From contig JAKUDP010000008.1 of the NCBI GenBank assembly GCA_022570795.1, positions 1,054,001-1,118,000 of the forward strand: 64,000 nucleotides of DNA. The letters are read 5' to 3'. Positions 19,417-29,517 of the stretch are shown piece by piece. The position numbers and the translations under genes were made by a program. Below the pieces are notes generated by a model. The model did no database searches. It saw nothing but the letters and a program-made list of their open reading frames with translations, and had not been told where the DNA came from. Position 1 is the stretch's first letter, and the number at the start of each line of letters is the position of its first letter. The stretch is from Sphaerulina vaccinii (Eukaryota; Ascomycota; Dothideomycetes; Mycosphaerellales; Mycosphaerellaceae).

Positions 19417-20841
19417 TCATGCTGTGCTGTTATACACTTTGCCATCTACAATATTCAACAGCTCAGAGACTGGCGCAAGGACGTCCCGATTTCCACCGAA
19501 TTCTATGCCTTTGCGCATCACCGAGCGAAAGTTCTTGCCCGGGCTGATCTTTCCAAGTACATATGGCTCCCGAGTTGCCACCTGATCTGGCACAGGTATA
19601 CTTCTGCCGACAATCGCCTCCATGCCTTGCCAAGCGAACGTGATAGCTTCCTTCGCATCGGCTGGAATCCCTGCCTCATCAAGCATCACTATCCTCGTCT
19701 CAGGAAACGCGTGTGCCATGTATTCCACAATGTTTGGATTCTTGGCTCCTCCACCACACATGAAGATCTCCGCGAGAGGCCCATACTGCTTTGGCATGTA
19801 GCGATGGTAATGGTCTACTATTGCCTGGGCTGTGATCCTTGTTACTGTGGCAACGATATCATTCTGTGATAGCCCCTTCTTCAGGCCCCGCTCAATCAGA
19901 TCGTGAGCGATCGTATCTCGAAAGACTTCCCGTCCTGTGGTCTTCGGCGGACACTTCTCGAAATATGGATGTTGAGTCAAAAACTCGTCGACCAGCTCCT
20001 GATTCACATTTCCGGCGCGGCCCATTGCACCGTCTTTGTCATACTCGCGTTCGCCATTGGTAAAATGCCGCACTACAGCATCGATAAACACGTTGCCAGG
20101 CCCAGTGTCAAAGTCGAAGTACTCTTGGTTGAGCTGCCCATCTTTGTCCGGAGGAATGAAGCATACATTCGCAATGCCACCTATGTTCTGACACGCTCTG
20201 AGTTTTTTCGGGTGATGGAGGACCAAAGAGTCAAAGAACCCAATCAACGGCGCTCCTTGTCGTCCAGCCGCCTGATCTGAGACCCGAAAGTCGGTGACTG
20301 TGGTGATTCCCGTCCGGCTGGCAATGAAAGTCCCCTCAGCCATGGTCAAAGCGGATTGTGTCTGGCCTGGCTCGGGCATGCTAAGAAGCCAGATAGTCTG
20401 TCCATGAGAGCCTATGGCATCGATGCTGGAAAGCGGGATGTCATGTTTCGACGCGAATTCATGTACAGCTCTGGCGAAAGTCTCTCCGAGGAGGACATTG
20501 ACTTCTGAAAGTTCCTCTGGTGTGGTAGCGTTCTTCAGGATCATGTTCATGACACGCTTCTTGATTTTCTGCTCAAGTGGAATCTCGTCATATTTGAGCA
20601 GCTCGAACTGCATGGGCGCATCTGGAGAAGCTTGACGAAATCGACACAGCGCACAATCGATACCGTCCATCGATGTGCCTGAGTTAAGGCCCAGCACTGT
20701 CATATCCAGGCTTGGTCCATCGCTGTGGCCGTGTGCTGAATGAAGGTTCCCATTCGTTGCGCTGTGGCCGTTGGTTGCATTTTGCCCGTTGGTTGTATGA
20801 TCGCCATTCGCTGCATAGTTGCCGTTCGTTGTTCTTGCCAT
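19417..20841 (-). CDS. Anhydro-sugar kinase (AnmK / levoglucosan kinase family)
   Basis: Single exon, 474 aa from ATG 20841. A longer frame to ATG 21006 would add 55 residues with no clear signal. After an Asn/Gly/Thr/His-rich N-terminus come the ATP-binding GLNSGTSMDGID (about residues 51-62), then IGSHGQTIW, NIGGIANVCF and DFDTGPGN. The last carries the aspartate that serves as the hydrolytic base in AnmK. MCGGGAKNP follows near the end. Bacterial AnmK opens 1,6-anhydro-MurNAc and phosphorylates it. A relative in the yeast Lipomyces starkeyi is levoglucosan kinase, which makes glucose 6-phosphate. Fungi lack peptidoglycan and no MurQ-like gene is nearby, so I favour an anhydro-sugar such as levoglucosan. 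The sugar specificity itself is inference. Confidence 0.93.
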   Translation of the reverse strand: MARTTNGNYAANGDHTTNGQNATNGHSATNGNLHSAHGHSDGPSLDMTVLGLNSGTSMDGIDCALCRFRQASPDAPMQFELLKYDEIPLEQKIKKRVMNMILKNATTPEELSEVNVLLGETFARAVHEFASKHDIPLSSIDAIGSHGQTIWLLSMPEPGQTQSALTMAEGTFIASRTGITTVTDFRVSDQAAGRQGAPLIGFFDSLVLHHPKKLRACQNIGGIANVCFIPPDKDGQLNQEYFDFDTGPGNVFIDAVVRHFTNGEREYDKDGAMGRAGNVNQELVDEFLTQHPYFEKCPPKTTGREVFRDTIAHDLIERGLKKGLSQNDIVATVTRITAQAIVDHYHRYMPKQYGPLAEIFMCGGGAKNPNIVEYMAHAFPETRIVMLDEAGIPADAKEAITFAWQGMEAIVGRSIPVPDQVATREPYVLGKISPGKNFRSVMRKGIEFGGNRDVLAPVSELLNIVDGKVYNSTA

Positions 20842-21327
20842 ATTGCGCTGCTTGCTGTTGAGCCTGGAAGTCAAGTCTTTCAGGTTCAGATGTGCAGATG
20901 TCAAACAGGCTGGGAAGATCGCCTTTACAGATGCCAATGTCTTTTGGCTCTCGGCAACGTTGCTGAGCGTGGTCGGCGGACCCACTTTGCAGCATGTGGC
21001 AGACATGGCGGCAAAGCGGGTAATAGCTCAATTACACGAGAACAGGACTCGCGCAGATTTTCTCCCGCCTCGTGTTGCATGCAGTTGAATTTGTTACATG
21101 TTCATGTTCCGTTGGACCCGAGTGCGGCGACGGGGATACGTTCATTATTGATCCACGACTGTGGTCTGGTCTTCGAAAGCATGATCCACAGACATATGCA
21201 AGGTCGTAGTAGGAGTTCATGTCATGGAAGCCACAATCACATGTGCAACTGCGAGTTCGGATTGCGACAAGACAATGGAAGTCCTATTCCATGCCTACAA
21301 CTCTACTCGCTCAAACAACGAGCATGA
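20842..21327. other. Upstream region of the kinase gene
   Basis: This separates the kinase start from the upstream oxidoreductase stop codon on the same strand. The first 165 bp continue the kinase frame to ATG 21006. No other feature is seen. Confidence 0.5.
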
Positions 21328-22515
21328 TCATACTTCATCAAGCTTGGCATCGTAAGAGATCCCAGCACGCCGACGTGCTTCGTCCATGCATTCGAGAACA
21401 CGAAGTGTCTCCGCTAAGCCAATGACTTCACCTTTGCCCTCAGGTTTTTTTGTTGTGAGGACTCTACTGGCTATCACGTCCGCTTGGTACCACATTCCCC
21501 AGCCATGCTCTACTGGCTTCTCGATCACCTCCTCTACCTCAATGCCATCATCGTCAAGATGCTCTGAGTCGTACCATTGGATCTCCAGCCGTTGTGGCCT
21601 AATTGGAGGAAATGGTATCGCGACTAATGCTTTGGTAGCCTCAATGCGGATCGAGGGAGCGGCCTTCTTTGCTTGTAGCCGCTGGTAGAACGCAGGCTTG
21701 CTCGAACCTGGCAAGGTCATGCTCGTGGTCACAATCGCCACTGCGCTCTGAGCAGCTGTCTTTACATCCCGCTGGCTCAGCATGACTGTGGTGATATCGT
21801 CCACTTCGCCTTCGACACCAGGAACGCTCATCGTATTGGCGTACTCCACTCGAGTCGTCCCAGTTTCCGCTGCTTTAGCTCCACCATTCAGGCCAATATC
21901 AGCCCATGTCAGAGCGTATACTCCTTGGTCAAGCAGACTGCCCGCACCAGCATCTTTGTCAAGGAAACGCGAAGAATGCGACAGATCCTCCGATACGATT
22001 GGGAAGGAGAAATCAGCGTATATTCGCCTAACGTCGCCAATGCGAGGTAGTAGCTCATCTTGGAAGTATCGTGTGGCAGGAAGGTATCTTGTCCACATGG
22101 CCTCCATCAGGACAACGCCTTGCTCCACAGCGACTGCGGCCAGCTTCTCGTACTGCTTCGCGTTCATCGTTGCAGGCTTCTCGACCAGGACATTTCTCTT
22201 CCTGCTCAGCGCGTACTTGACGTGTTCGTAATGCAGCGGATGCGGTGTGGAGATGTATACGATGTCGAAGTCTCCTTCATCAAGCATCTGCTTCCAATCA
22301 CGGTGTATGCGGACTTCCGTTGCATTCAGAATCTCGTTATGCTCTAGCCAGTTCTTCGCCTTCTCATTCGATCCAGTCGTGCTCAATTCCACAAGCGTAT
22401 GCTTGATCCTGTCTGGCGACGAGGGTCGTGATGAGAGAATGTCTGGGAAGAAGACTGAAGCGATGGAGGACAGCGAGAGTGCCGCCCAGCGACATGTCTT
22501 TTCGTTGGTCGCCAT
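21328..22515 (-). CDS. Gfo/Idh/MocA-family oxidoreductase (dihydrodiol-dehydrogenase type)
   Basis: Single exon, 395 aa from ATG 22515; ATG 22557 is also in frame. The hallmark EKP motif is present (RNVLVEKPATMNAKQY), as are DIVYISTPHPLHYEH before it and SLLDQGVYALTWADIG in the C-terminal domain. The expected N-terminal Gly-rich Rossmann turn is replaced by RWAALSLSSIASVF, which lacks GxGxxG/A. Cofactor binding may therefore be altered. Family members oxidise sugars, inositols and trans-dihydrodiols with NAD(P). Bacterial levoglucosan dehydrogenases belong here too, which fits the adjacent kinase. It shares a 583-bp divergent promoter with the sugar porter. Confidence 0.88.
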   Translation of the reverse strand: MATNEKTCRWAALSLSSIASVFFPDILSSRPSSPDRIKHTLVELSTTGSNEKAKNWLEHNEILNATEVRIHRDWKQMLDEGDFDIVYISTPHPLHYEHVKYALSRKRNVLVEKPATMNAKQYEKLAAVAVEQGVVLMEAMWTRYLPATRYFQDELLPRIGDVRRIYADFSFPIVSEDLSHSSRFLDKDAGAGSLLDQGVYALTWADIGLNGGAKAAETGTTRVEYANTMSVPGVEGEVDDITTVMLSQRDVKTAAQSAVAIVTTSMTLPGSSKPAFYQRLQAKKAAPSIRIEATKALVAIPFPPIRPQRLEIQWYDSEHLDDDGIEVEEVIEKPVEHGWGMWYQADVIASRVLTTKKPEGKGEVIGLAETLRVLECMDEARRRAGISYDAKLDEV

Positions 22516-23098
22516 TATCGTAGTACCTGGAGAGATGTTGCCTTGTTCAGAGTTCATTAACGAAGTCACACGAGAGCTGCGATCAGCAGAGGAGCCTGCC
22601 TTGCAATGACTTTCGCTCGGTCAAGGCTTGGAGCCTGAGAGCAACAGAAGTCCTAGATTGTCACTTGAGCTTGACAGTTGCATACGTGACGATCAGCATT
22701 GCCGCACATGGTGCGAAGTGGTAATTCTTCTGCACGTTGTCGCTGGACCGCCTAAAAGCCGCGAAACAATTAGCCGTTCAAGCACGGCTGTGACATTGAA
22801 GCTACGCCACTCCGCTAGGCAAACTCAAACGCGAACATCTCGTCTCTCTCCACACGGTTGCGATTACGAAGCAACTTCTCCAGACTTCGGCTTCGTCCTC
22901 GGGACTATGGAATACTGAAAGGTGCATATACCTATGGACGAGCCCCAGATTTACTCTTAGTTCATGCCCACGTGTGTCTGAAGTTGAGTCTAATTCTATC
23001 TGCTTACGATCTTCACATTATCACTCAAGAGGATCCTCCTCTCAGCGATACATCCTCAACCACCTTCGACCCAGAGACGAACGCAACAGTCGCCCAGC
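22516..23098. promoter_or_regulatory. Divergent promoter of the oxidoreductase and sugar-porter genes
   Basis: This contains CGCCTAAAAGCCG at 22749-22761, similar to the 13-mer at 15891-15903. It also has CGGCTAA on the minus strand at 22770-22776. Both resemble the GGCTAA core of XlnR-class sites. Occurrence by chance cannot be excluded. Confidence 0.45.
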
Positions 23099-24992
23099 AT
23101 GTCGATACAATTTTGGCGCCGAGTGCCTGGAAAGACACTGTTCATTCTGCTCAACCTGTTCAGTGCGATGGCATTGATCTTCGAGGGCTATAATCAAGGT
23201 GTCTTTGGGACAGTGTCTGGAACTCCTGGCTTCATCGCGACGATGGGCATCGGTCACGATGATATCGTTACGAACCCTACGAAGCAGGGAGGTATGGCCG
23301 CTGTGTACTACTTTGGGGCCATCTTTGGGTGTCTGTTAGGAGGTAGGATTCGTCCAACCTGAGAATTGGTTGCTGAACAGCATCTGACGAGGCACGTATA
23401 GGCTGGGTAGCCGACAGGCTTGGTAGAAAGAAGGGCGTTGCCATCGGTGCAGTCTTTTCAATACTTGGCGCCGCACTCATGAGCGGGAGTATCGACTCCA
23501 ACATGGTGAGAAGAATCCAAATCAAGTGGGTGCTATCTCTCTTCTGAAGGGACGCTAACAGGTACCTTGTGCAGATGATCTGTGCCAGAGTCATAGCTGG
23601 CCTTGGTGTCGGCTTCGTCAACTCCATCATTCCTTCATGGGTATCAGAACTCTCTACCGCACACGATCGCGGCTCCAACTTCTCATTGGTATTCGTGGCC
23701 AACTTTCTGGGAATCGTCATCGCTTACTGGCTAAACTTTGGCATTCGACACACAGAGCCTGAGTTCAGATGGCGATTTCCCTTCGCCTTCATGTGCATTC
23801 CCATGCTGGTAGTCCTGGCATCGACACCATTGCTTCCAGAATCACCGAGGTCAGTTCTCGCTCACCTCATCAAATAACGCTATACTAACTCTGTTGTGGT
23901 GCAGATGGCTAATAGCCAACGGGCGACGTAGAGAGGCAATCGACATCCTCAAGAAGCTTCGCGGAGACATCTCAGAAGATGACCCTGCATTAGCGGCTGA
24001 AATCGAACAACTGGACGCAATCGTAGCGGACTTTGGACACAAGCGTAACAAGTACGTCAACATACTGCTCGGTGGCAGACATTCCGGTTCTCTTCATCTC
24101 GGTCGCCGAGCCATGGCGGGTGCTGCTCTTCAGACCATCCAACAATGGACTGGAATCTTGGCAATTGTGAGTATTTGTCTTCATACCAACAATTTTGTTA
24201 CGTCCTAATTACTGATGAACTCTACAGGCGACATGGGCTACACAACTCTTTGCTCTCGCCGGCTTTGACTCCTACAAGGCAGGGTGGCTGGCCGGATTGA
24301 TCAACACATTCGGAATCTTCGGAACTGCCGCAGCGGCCCTGGTCATTGATCGCCTCGGAAGGAGAAAGTCCTTGCTGATATCCTTCGTAACACAAGGAAT
24401 CTCTCTCTTCCTAGTGGCAGCATTCATCAAGACCTCTCAGGACCGTCTTGTGAGCGACCCAGAGACGGCAGCCATGCTAGGTACAGCAGCCGCTGCATTC
24501 GCGTTCGTCTTTCTGTGGTTCTTCACCATGTTCAATATTGTTCCTTGCTGGATCTATGGAAGCGAAATCTGGCCACAGGATGTTCGTGCTAATGGATATA
24601 GTATGACAGTCCTTGGATGGGCTATCGGCTGTGGTGTCACTGGTTTTATCATTCCCATCATGCTGGACCGCCTTGGCTATGGTACCTTCTTGTTCTTTGG
24701 AGCGATGAATGTCGTCTCTACTCCAATCATCTACTTCTTCTACCCAGAGACTGCGAACAGATCACTCGAGGAGGTCAATTTGCTATTCACAAGCGACAGC
24801 TTGTTCGTGAGCAAGAACATGGCAGCATATCATGCCAGGGTTGCAGCGGCTGGTGGAAGCGTACCACTGGCTGTCAAGACACTTCTCGAGGAGGCGAATT
24901 CAATTGGCAATGCTGAGGACGTCTCTGAGAAGGGGAGCTCGTTGAACATGAAGGACGTTGATGTTGTGACCACTGAGAAGTTGTGGAAGTAA
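23099..24992 (+). CDS. MFS sugar porter, five exons
   Basis: Exons 23099-23342, 23402-23505, 23575-23849, 23905-24166 and 24228-24992 encode 549 aa; introns are 55-69 nt with standard ends. All joins keep family motifs intact: GGWVADRLGRKKG across intron 1, ICARVIAGLGVGFVNSIIPSW after intron 2, LLPESPRWL across intron 3 and QQWTGILAI at intron 4. The C-terminal PETANRSLEEVN is the sugar-porter ending of helix 12. A 12-helix plasma-membrane monosaccharide carrier is expected. Position beside a kinase and two dehydrogenases suggests it imports their substrate. The conserved QQ motif (IQQWTG) is typical of hexose carriers. Confidence 0.93.
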
Positions 24993-25369
24993 TGTTCATC
25001 ATCTGTAGACCTCTTCAACTTGCAAATTCAGACACATTGACTACCGATGCCACACAGCTGCACGCATTCCAGCGTGGTAGCCAGCTATTGTAGGCTCGCT
25101 GGGCACGTCTTGACATGTGAGTGAGACAATGGAAGAGAGGAGGAAGAACAGGGAGAGGAAGGAGGGACCGAGGGACGAAGGGGACGATGGAGTAGAGTAA
25201 AGCGGAGACCAAGCTTTCTCGGCCCATTCCGCCCGGCAAGAGCATCTCGTGTCGTGTCGTGTCGTGCGTGGAGAGGTCATCGAAACATGACATCGCCGCC
25301 AAAACAGCTCCACACCACTTCACCCATCCCATCGAAGGAGTAATCAGGAGGAAGCAGGCAGCAGTCAAG
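24993..25369. other. Intergenic, prohibitin promoter
   Basis: This has a purine-rich (GGA/GAG) stretch at about 25130-25200 and a short pentanucleotide repeat. No gene is seen. Confidence 0.5.
25247..25266. repeat. TCGTG x 4 microsatellite
   Basis: Four perfect copies of TCGTG lie about 100 bp upstream of the prohibitin start codon. Confidence 0.9.
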
Positions 25370-26497
25370 ATGGCGAACGATCCGCGACAGATGTGGGAGG
25401 CGCTGCAGAAGAACATGGCCAAGGTGCAGCAGCAGGGCAAGAAGTATGTTATCTTATAGCTCTTCAGAGGCGAACATATGCATCAGAAGTATCAGGAGAA
25501 TGACATGCTGACAACAGCATAGATTCGGCGGTGGCGGAGGAGCGCCAGGGCCAAAGGGAGCTCTCACGGGTATCGGTGGTCTGATACTACTGGGAGGCGG
25601 AGTCTGGGCCTTCAATAATGCTCTCTTCAATGGTATATCATACACTTCTCAGATTGCATGTGCTAAGTACTGATGATGGAACAGTGGAGGGAGGTCACCG
25701 CGCCATCAAATACACACGAATAGGAGGAGTCGGCAAGGAAATCTACTCGGAAGGAACTCACATCAAAATCCCGTGGTTCGAAACTCCCGTCGACTACGAT
25801 GTCCGCGCCAAACCACGAAACGTCGCATCGCTCACCGGAACCAAGGACTTGCAAATGGTGAACATCACCTGTCGTGTTCTGTCGAGACCGAGGATAGATG
25901 CTCTGCCTCAGATTTACAGAACACTGGGGACAGACTACGACGAGAGAGTACTTCCTTCCATTGTGAATGAGGTGCTGAAGAGTGTTGTGGCACAGTTCAA
26001 TGCGAGTCAGCTCATTACGCAGCGTGAAAATGTCAGTAGGCTGGTGAGGGACAATCTGGTGAGGAGAGCTGCGAGGTTCAATATCATGCTGGACGATGTT
26101 TCTCTTACGGTAAGACGGATCCATCACTACACCCGCGAAAGTGATACTGATGTGATATGTGTAGCACCTCGCCTTCTCCCCCGAATTCACCGCCGCAGTC
26201 GAAGCCAAGCAAGTCGCCCAGCAAGAAGCTCAACGCGCCGCCTTCGTCGTCGACAAAGCCCGTCAAGAGAAGCAAGCCACTGTTGTCCGAGCACAGGGTG
26301 AGGCACGTTCCGCAGAACTGATCGGTGACGCGATCAAGAAGAGTCGGTCATATGTGGATCTCAGAGAGTTCGAGAACGCGAGAAACGTTGCGGCGATTCT
26401 GGAGAAGTCACAGAATAAGGTGTACTTGGACGGCAATGGGTTGGGTCTCAACATCACGCAGACGAATGCGGAGAAGGACGCCAACTGGAGGAGATGA
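25370..26497 (+). CDS. phb2: Prohibitin-2
   Basis: Four exons (25370-25443, 25523-25632, 25685-26109, 26165-26497) encode 313 aa, the usual length. The N-terminus MANDPRQMWEALQKNM is followed by GALTGIGGLILLGGGVWAFNNALF, the single membrane anchor. The SPFH/band-7 domain follows (EGGHRAIKYTRIGG, SEGTHIKIPWFETP, SLTGTKDLQMVNI). Then comes a long coiled coil with AAVEAKQVAQQEAQRAAF and ERAKF-like repeats to NARNVAAILEKSQNKVYL. Prohibitin-2 assembles with prohibitin-1 into large rings in the mitochondrial inner membrane that scaffold m-AAA proteases. All four joins preserve the family sequence, so the model is firm. Confidence 0.96.
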
Positions 26498-27062
26498 ACG
26501 AGCGTCCACTATGAAAGGGCATGAGCGAATGTGTATCAAGTGAGGGGAAGATGTACAGCAAAAGCGTATGGTTCGAGATGGCTAGGCTCGGAATCGCGCA
26601 TCACTCCAAGCACGTATGTATAGTTACAATACTCAACTTCTTCAACCTCAGCCGCCTTCATTGGCCACGATGCAAGACACGCCAAGAGCTTGTCCTGGAT
26701 ACCGGTATCGTGGTATTGTTCTTCTCAGGCATGATGCTGAGGAGAGATTTGCAGGAGATCGATCATCCCGCATCTCGGCAAGCACAAACACGCCGTGTCT
26801 GGCGAATCGAAAGACCTGCTCTATAAGCGATCGGTACTAGCATTCCGAGTATCCACTTCGAGATAGCGCAAGTGTCGAGTTGTATCAGCCATGTACATCT
26901 ATCTCGCACTAGTCATCCCAATGGGGAAGGTGACACGCCATTGCAGGTCTTTGGAAGATGCATCTGAAGAGCATCACTGCTTCTCTCCACTTCATATACG
27001 ATTGACAACAAGCTCACCTGCTTGGCGAAGCTTGTGCAACCTTAGCACGACTCCTCATCATC
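26498..27062. other. Intergenic, no gene seen
   Basis: This is the 3' flank of prohibitin and the promoter of the sedolisin gene. Short frames only. Confidence 0.5.
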
Positions 27063-29099
27063 ATGAAGACCGCAACATGGAGCTGGCTTGCCGCGATACT
27101 GGCTGGCGTGACAGCCATTCCCACTACCAGATCGAACAACCACGTCTTACATGAGGAAAGAACGACCAGTCCTCGAGAATGGAGACGAAGCGGCCGTGTC
27201 AATGAGGATGCTATTCTTCCGATCAGAATCGGTCTAGCCCAGTCGAGCTTGGACGATGCATATGAACATCTCATGGATGTCAGCCATCCTGCATCGCCAA
27301 ACTATGGAAAGCATTGGACTGCTGAGGAGGTGCATGCTATGTATGCGCCAAGTAGCGAAGCCGTTGATGCTGTGCGAGGGTGGCTGCGAAATGCTGGAGT
27401 TGTGGACGTTATGCACTCTGAGAATAAGGGGTGGCTAGCATTCGACATACCAGCCTCACAAGCAGAAGCTCTATTTGCCACGCAGTACTACGAGTTTGAG
27501 CACAAGAAGTCAGCCGGTAAGATCAAAGTCGGATGTGATAGCTATCACGTTCCGGCCGGACTGGCTCACCATATCGACTATATCACACCTGGAGTAGCAC
27601 TTTCTCCTGCTCTGGTCAAGCGCAGCATCGATGTCCTTGACAAGCGTGCAAAGTTCGCTAAGAAGTGGATTGGCGGTGGCAAGCCAGGCCATCGTCCACC
27701 GATGATGTGGACGAAGCCACCTGGTCCTCAACCATCGCAGCCAAATCATCCTAGCCTTCCATCGAACTTGCAGAACTGCGGTACCAACATTACTACAGCT
27801 TGTCTCAAAGCTCTGTACAAGATCCCAGATGCACCTACCAAAGTAGACGATATCAATGCCCTTGGCCTTTACGAAGACTACGACACATACGCGCAATCAG
27901 ACTTGAACCTCTACTTCGCAAATTATGCACCTACGATACCGCAAGGAACTCACCCAACTCTCGACTCTGTCGATGGCGGACAAGCTCCCGTCCCTGCCGC
28001 CTCCGAAAAGAACAGCGGCGAATCTGAAATCGACATGCAGATTGCATACTCACTGATCTACCCACAAAAGATCACGCTCTATCAAGTAGACGACGACATC
28101 AACTCCGAGACCGATGGGGAGTTCAACGTCTTCCTCGACGCTCTAGACGGATCCTACTGTACTTACTCCGCCTACGGAGTCACGGGAAACACTCCCGGCG
28201 TCGACCCAGTCTATCCAGATCCAGCTCCCGGCGGCTACAAAGGTCAACTCATGTGCGGCACCTACAAACCCACCAGAGTCATCAGTGTAAGCTATGGTGT
28301 CAGCGAGATCGACGCACCTCTCAATTACACTAAACGCCAATGCAACGAATTTCTCAAACTAGGCCTGCAAGGAGTGACATTCGTCTGGGCTTCTGGCGAT
28401 TATGGCGTCGCATCGTACCCAGGGGATGATTCTGATTCCGGCTGTCTTGGCTCCAAGGAAACAGTTTACAACCCATCCTTCCCAACATGTCCTTATGTGA
28501 CGAATGTTGGAGCTACGAGATTATATGATAGTCAGACTGTATTGGACAAGGAGTCTGCGCTACAGGCTGTTTTGACCGACGCGCCGAATTTCGCCTCAGC
28601 AGGTGGCTTTGCGAATTACTTTCCTGTGCCGAAGTATCAGCAATCAGCTGTATCGTCATATTTCGCCTCTCACGACCCTGGACTTCCATACTATACCGCC
28701 CACTCCAACTCGACGAATGTGACAAATATTGGCGCAAACGGAGGCGTATACAACCGAGCCGGACGCGGCTTTCCTGACGTCTCAGCCAATGGCGCCCGGT
28801 TCCTCGCGTACGATAACTCGACTGTCCACGCCTTTTACGGGACTTCGCTAGCTGCGCCGATCTGGGGAAGTATCATGACTTTGATCAATCAGGAAAGGAC
28901 GAATATTGGGAAGGGTTCTGTGGGGTTTATTAATCCTGTTCTGTACGAGAACCCCTGGATCTTGAACGACATTGTGAATGGCAGTAATCCTGGTTGTGGA
29001 AGTGCTGGGTTCAAGGCTGTGGATGGTTGGGATCCAGTGACTGGACTTGGGACGCCGAATTATCCTAAGATGTTGGAGTTGTTCAAGAGTTTGCCTTAA
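27063..29099 (+). CDS. Secreted sedolisin, tripeptidyl-peptidase type (S53)
   Basis: Single exon, 678 aa. The signal peptide is MKTATWSWLAAILAGVTA. A pro-kumamolisin prodomain follows (HLMDVSHPASPNYGKHWT, about residues 69-86), with dibasic sites VKR and DKR near 185-195 where the propeptide may be cut. In the catalytic domain the Glu and Asp are in GESEIDMQ (residues 320 and 324). The oxyanion aspartate is in WASGDYGVAS and the serine in FYGTSLAAPIWG. The calcium site lies in the C-terminal NDIVNGSNPGC to GWDPVTGLGTPNY. It should release tripeptides from proteins at acid pH outside the cell. Together with the DPP IV gene it suggests an extracellular protein-degrading lifestyle. Completeness and motif order are normal. 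Confidence 0.95.
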   Translation: MKTATWSWLAAILAGVTAIPTTRSNNHVLHEERTTSPREWRRSGRVNEDAILPIRIGLAQSSLDDAYEHLMDVSHPASPNYGKHWTAEEVHAMYAPSSEAVDAVRGWLRNAGVVDVMHSENKGWLAFDIPASQAEALFATQYYEFEHKKSAGKIKVGCDSYHVPAGLAHHIDYITPGVALSPALVKRSIDVLDKRAKFAKKWIGGGKPGHRPPMMWTKPPGPQPSQPNHPSLPSNLQNCGTNITTACLKALYKIPDAPTKVDDINALGLYEDYDTYAQSDLNLYFANYAPTIPQGTHPTLDSVDGGQAPVPAASEKNSGESEIDMQIAYSLIYPQKITLYQVDDDINSETDGEFNVFLDALDGSYCTYSAYGVTGNTPGVDPVYPDPAPGGYKGQLMCGTYKPTRVISVSYGVSEIDAPLNYTKRQCNEFLKLGLQGVTFVWASGDYGVASYPGDDSDSGCLGSKETVYNPSFPTCPYVTNVGATRLYDSQTVLDKESALQAVLTDAPNFASAGGFANYFPVPKYQQSAVSSYFASHDPGLPYYTAHSNSTNVTNIGANGGVYNRAGRGFPDVSANGARFLAYDNSTVHAFYGTSLAAPIWGSIMTLINQERTNIGKGSVGFINPVLYENPWILNDIVNGSNPGCGSAGFKAVDGWDPVTGLGTPNYPKMLELFKSLP

Positions 29100-29251
29100 T
29101 GTGTCGAGTCAGTCCAACTCAAAAGAGAACACTCGCAAGCTCTCTCGAGGTATCTAAGGCGACCGAGCAGCGAAGGTTGCAATCAGCAGAGAAGACAACG
29201 AGGTTGTAGAATCCAGAGAATGATCTGGGCCCTGAGAGGGTAGAAACGCAC

Positions 29252-29263
29252 TATATAAGTCCT
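29252..29263 (+). promoter_or_regulatory. TATA-box-like element, copy 1
   Basis: TATATAAGTCCT lies 46 bp before an ATG at 29298 that opens a short Pro/Arg-rich frame ending at a GTGAGA donor-like site. Confidence 0.4.
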
Positions 29264-29505
29264 CTCTCCTACCAAAATTTGCAAAACACAAGCAGCAATG
29301 CACCCACCGCACCGCCGGCCGGTCGCCAGGACCACAGTACCTCGGCCTCCGCTGCCGCTAAGTACTTCGAGGTGAGATGAACACACTTGCCTGCTCTTTT
29401 GAAGTCTCCGAGGAGACCGAGCAGCTAATTATCCCGGCATAGCAGGAACTAATGGAATGTGTGAAGCCTGAGAGCGCTTTGGACCTGAATAGAGTATTAA
29501 CGTAG

Positions 29506-29517
29506 TATATAAGTCCT
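29506..29517 (+). promoter_or_regulatory. TATA-box-like element, copy 2
   Basis: The same 12 bp as copy 1, 254 bp downstream. The ATG of copy 1 is not present in this copy. Confidence 0.4.
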
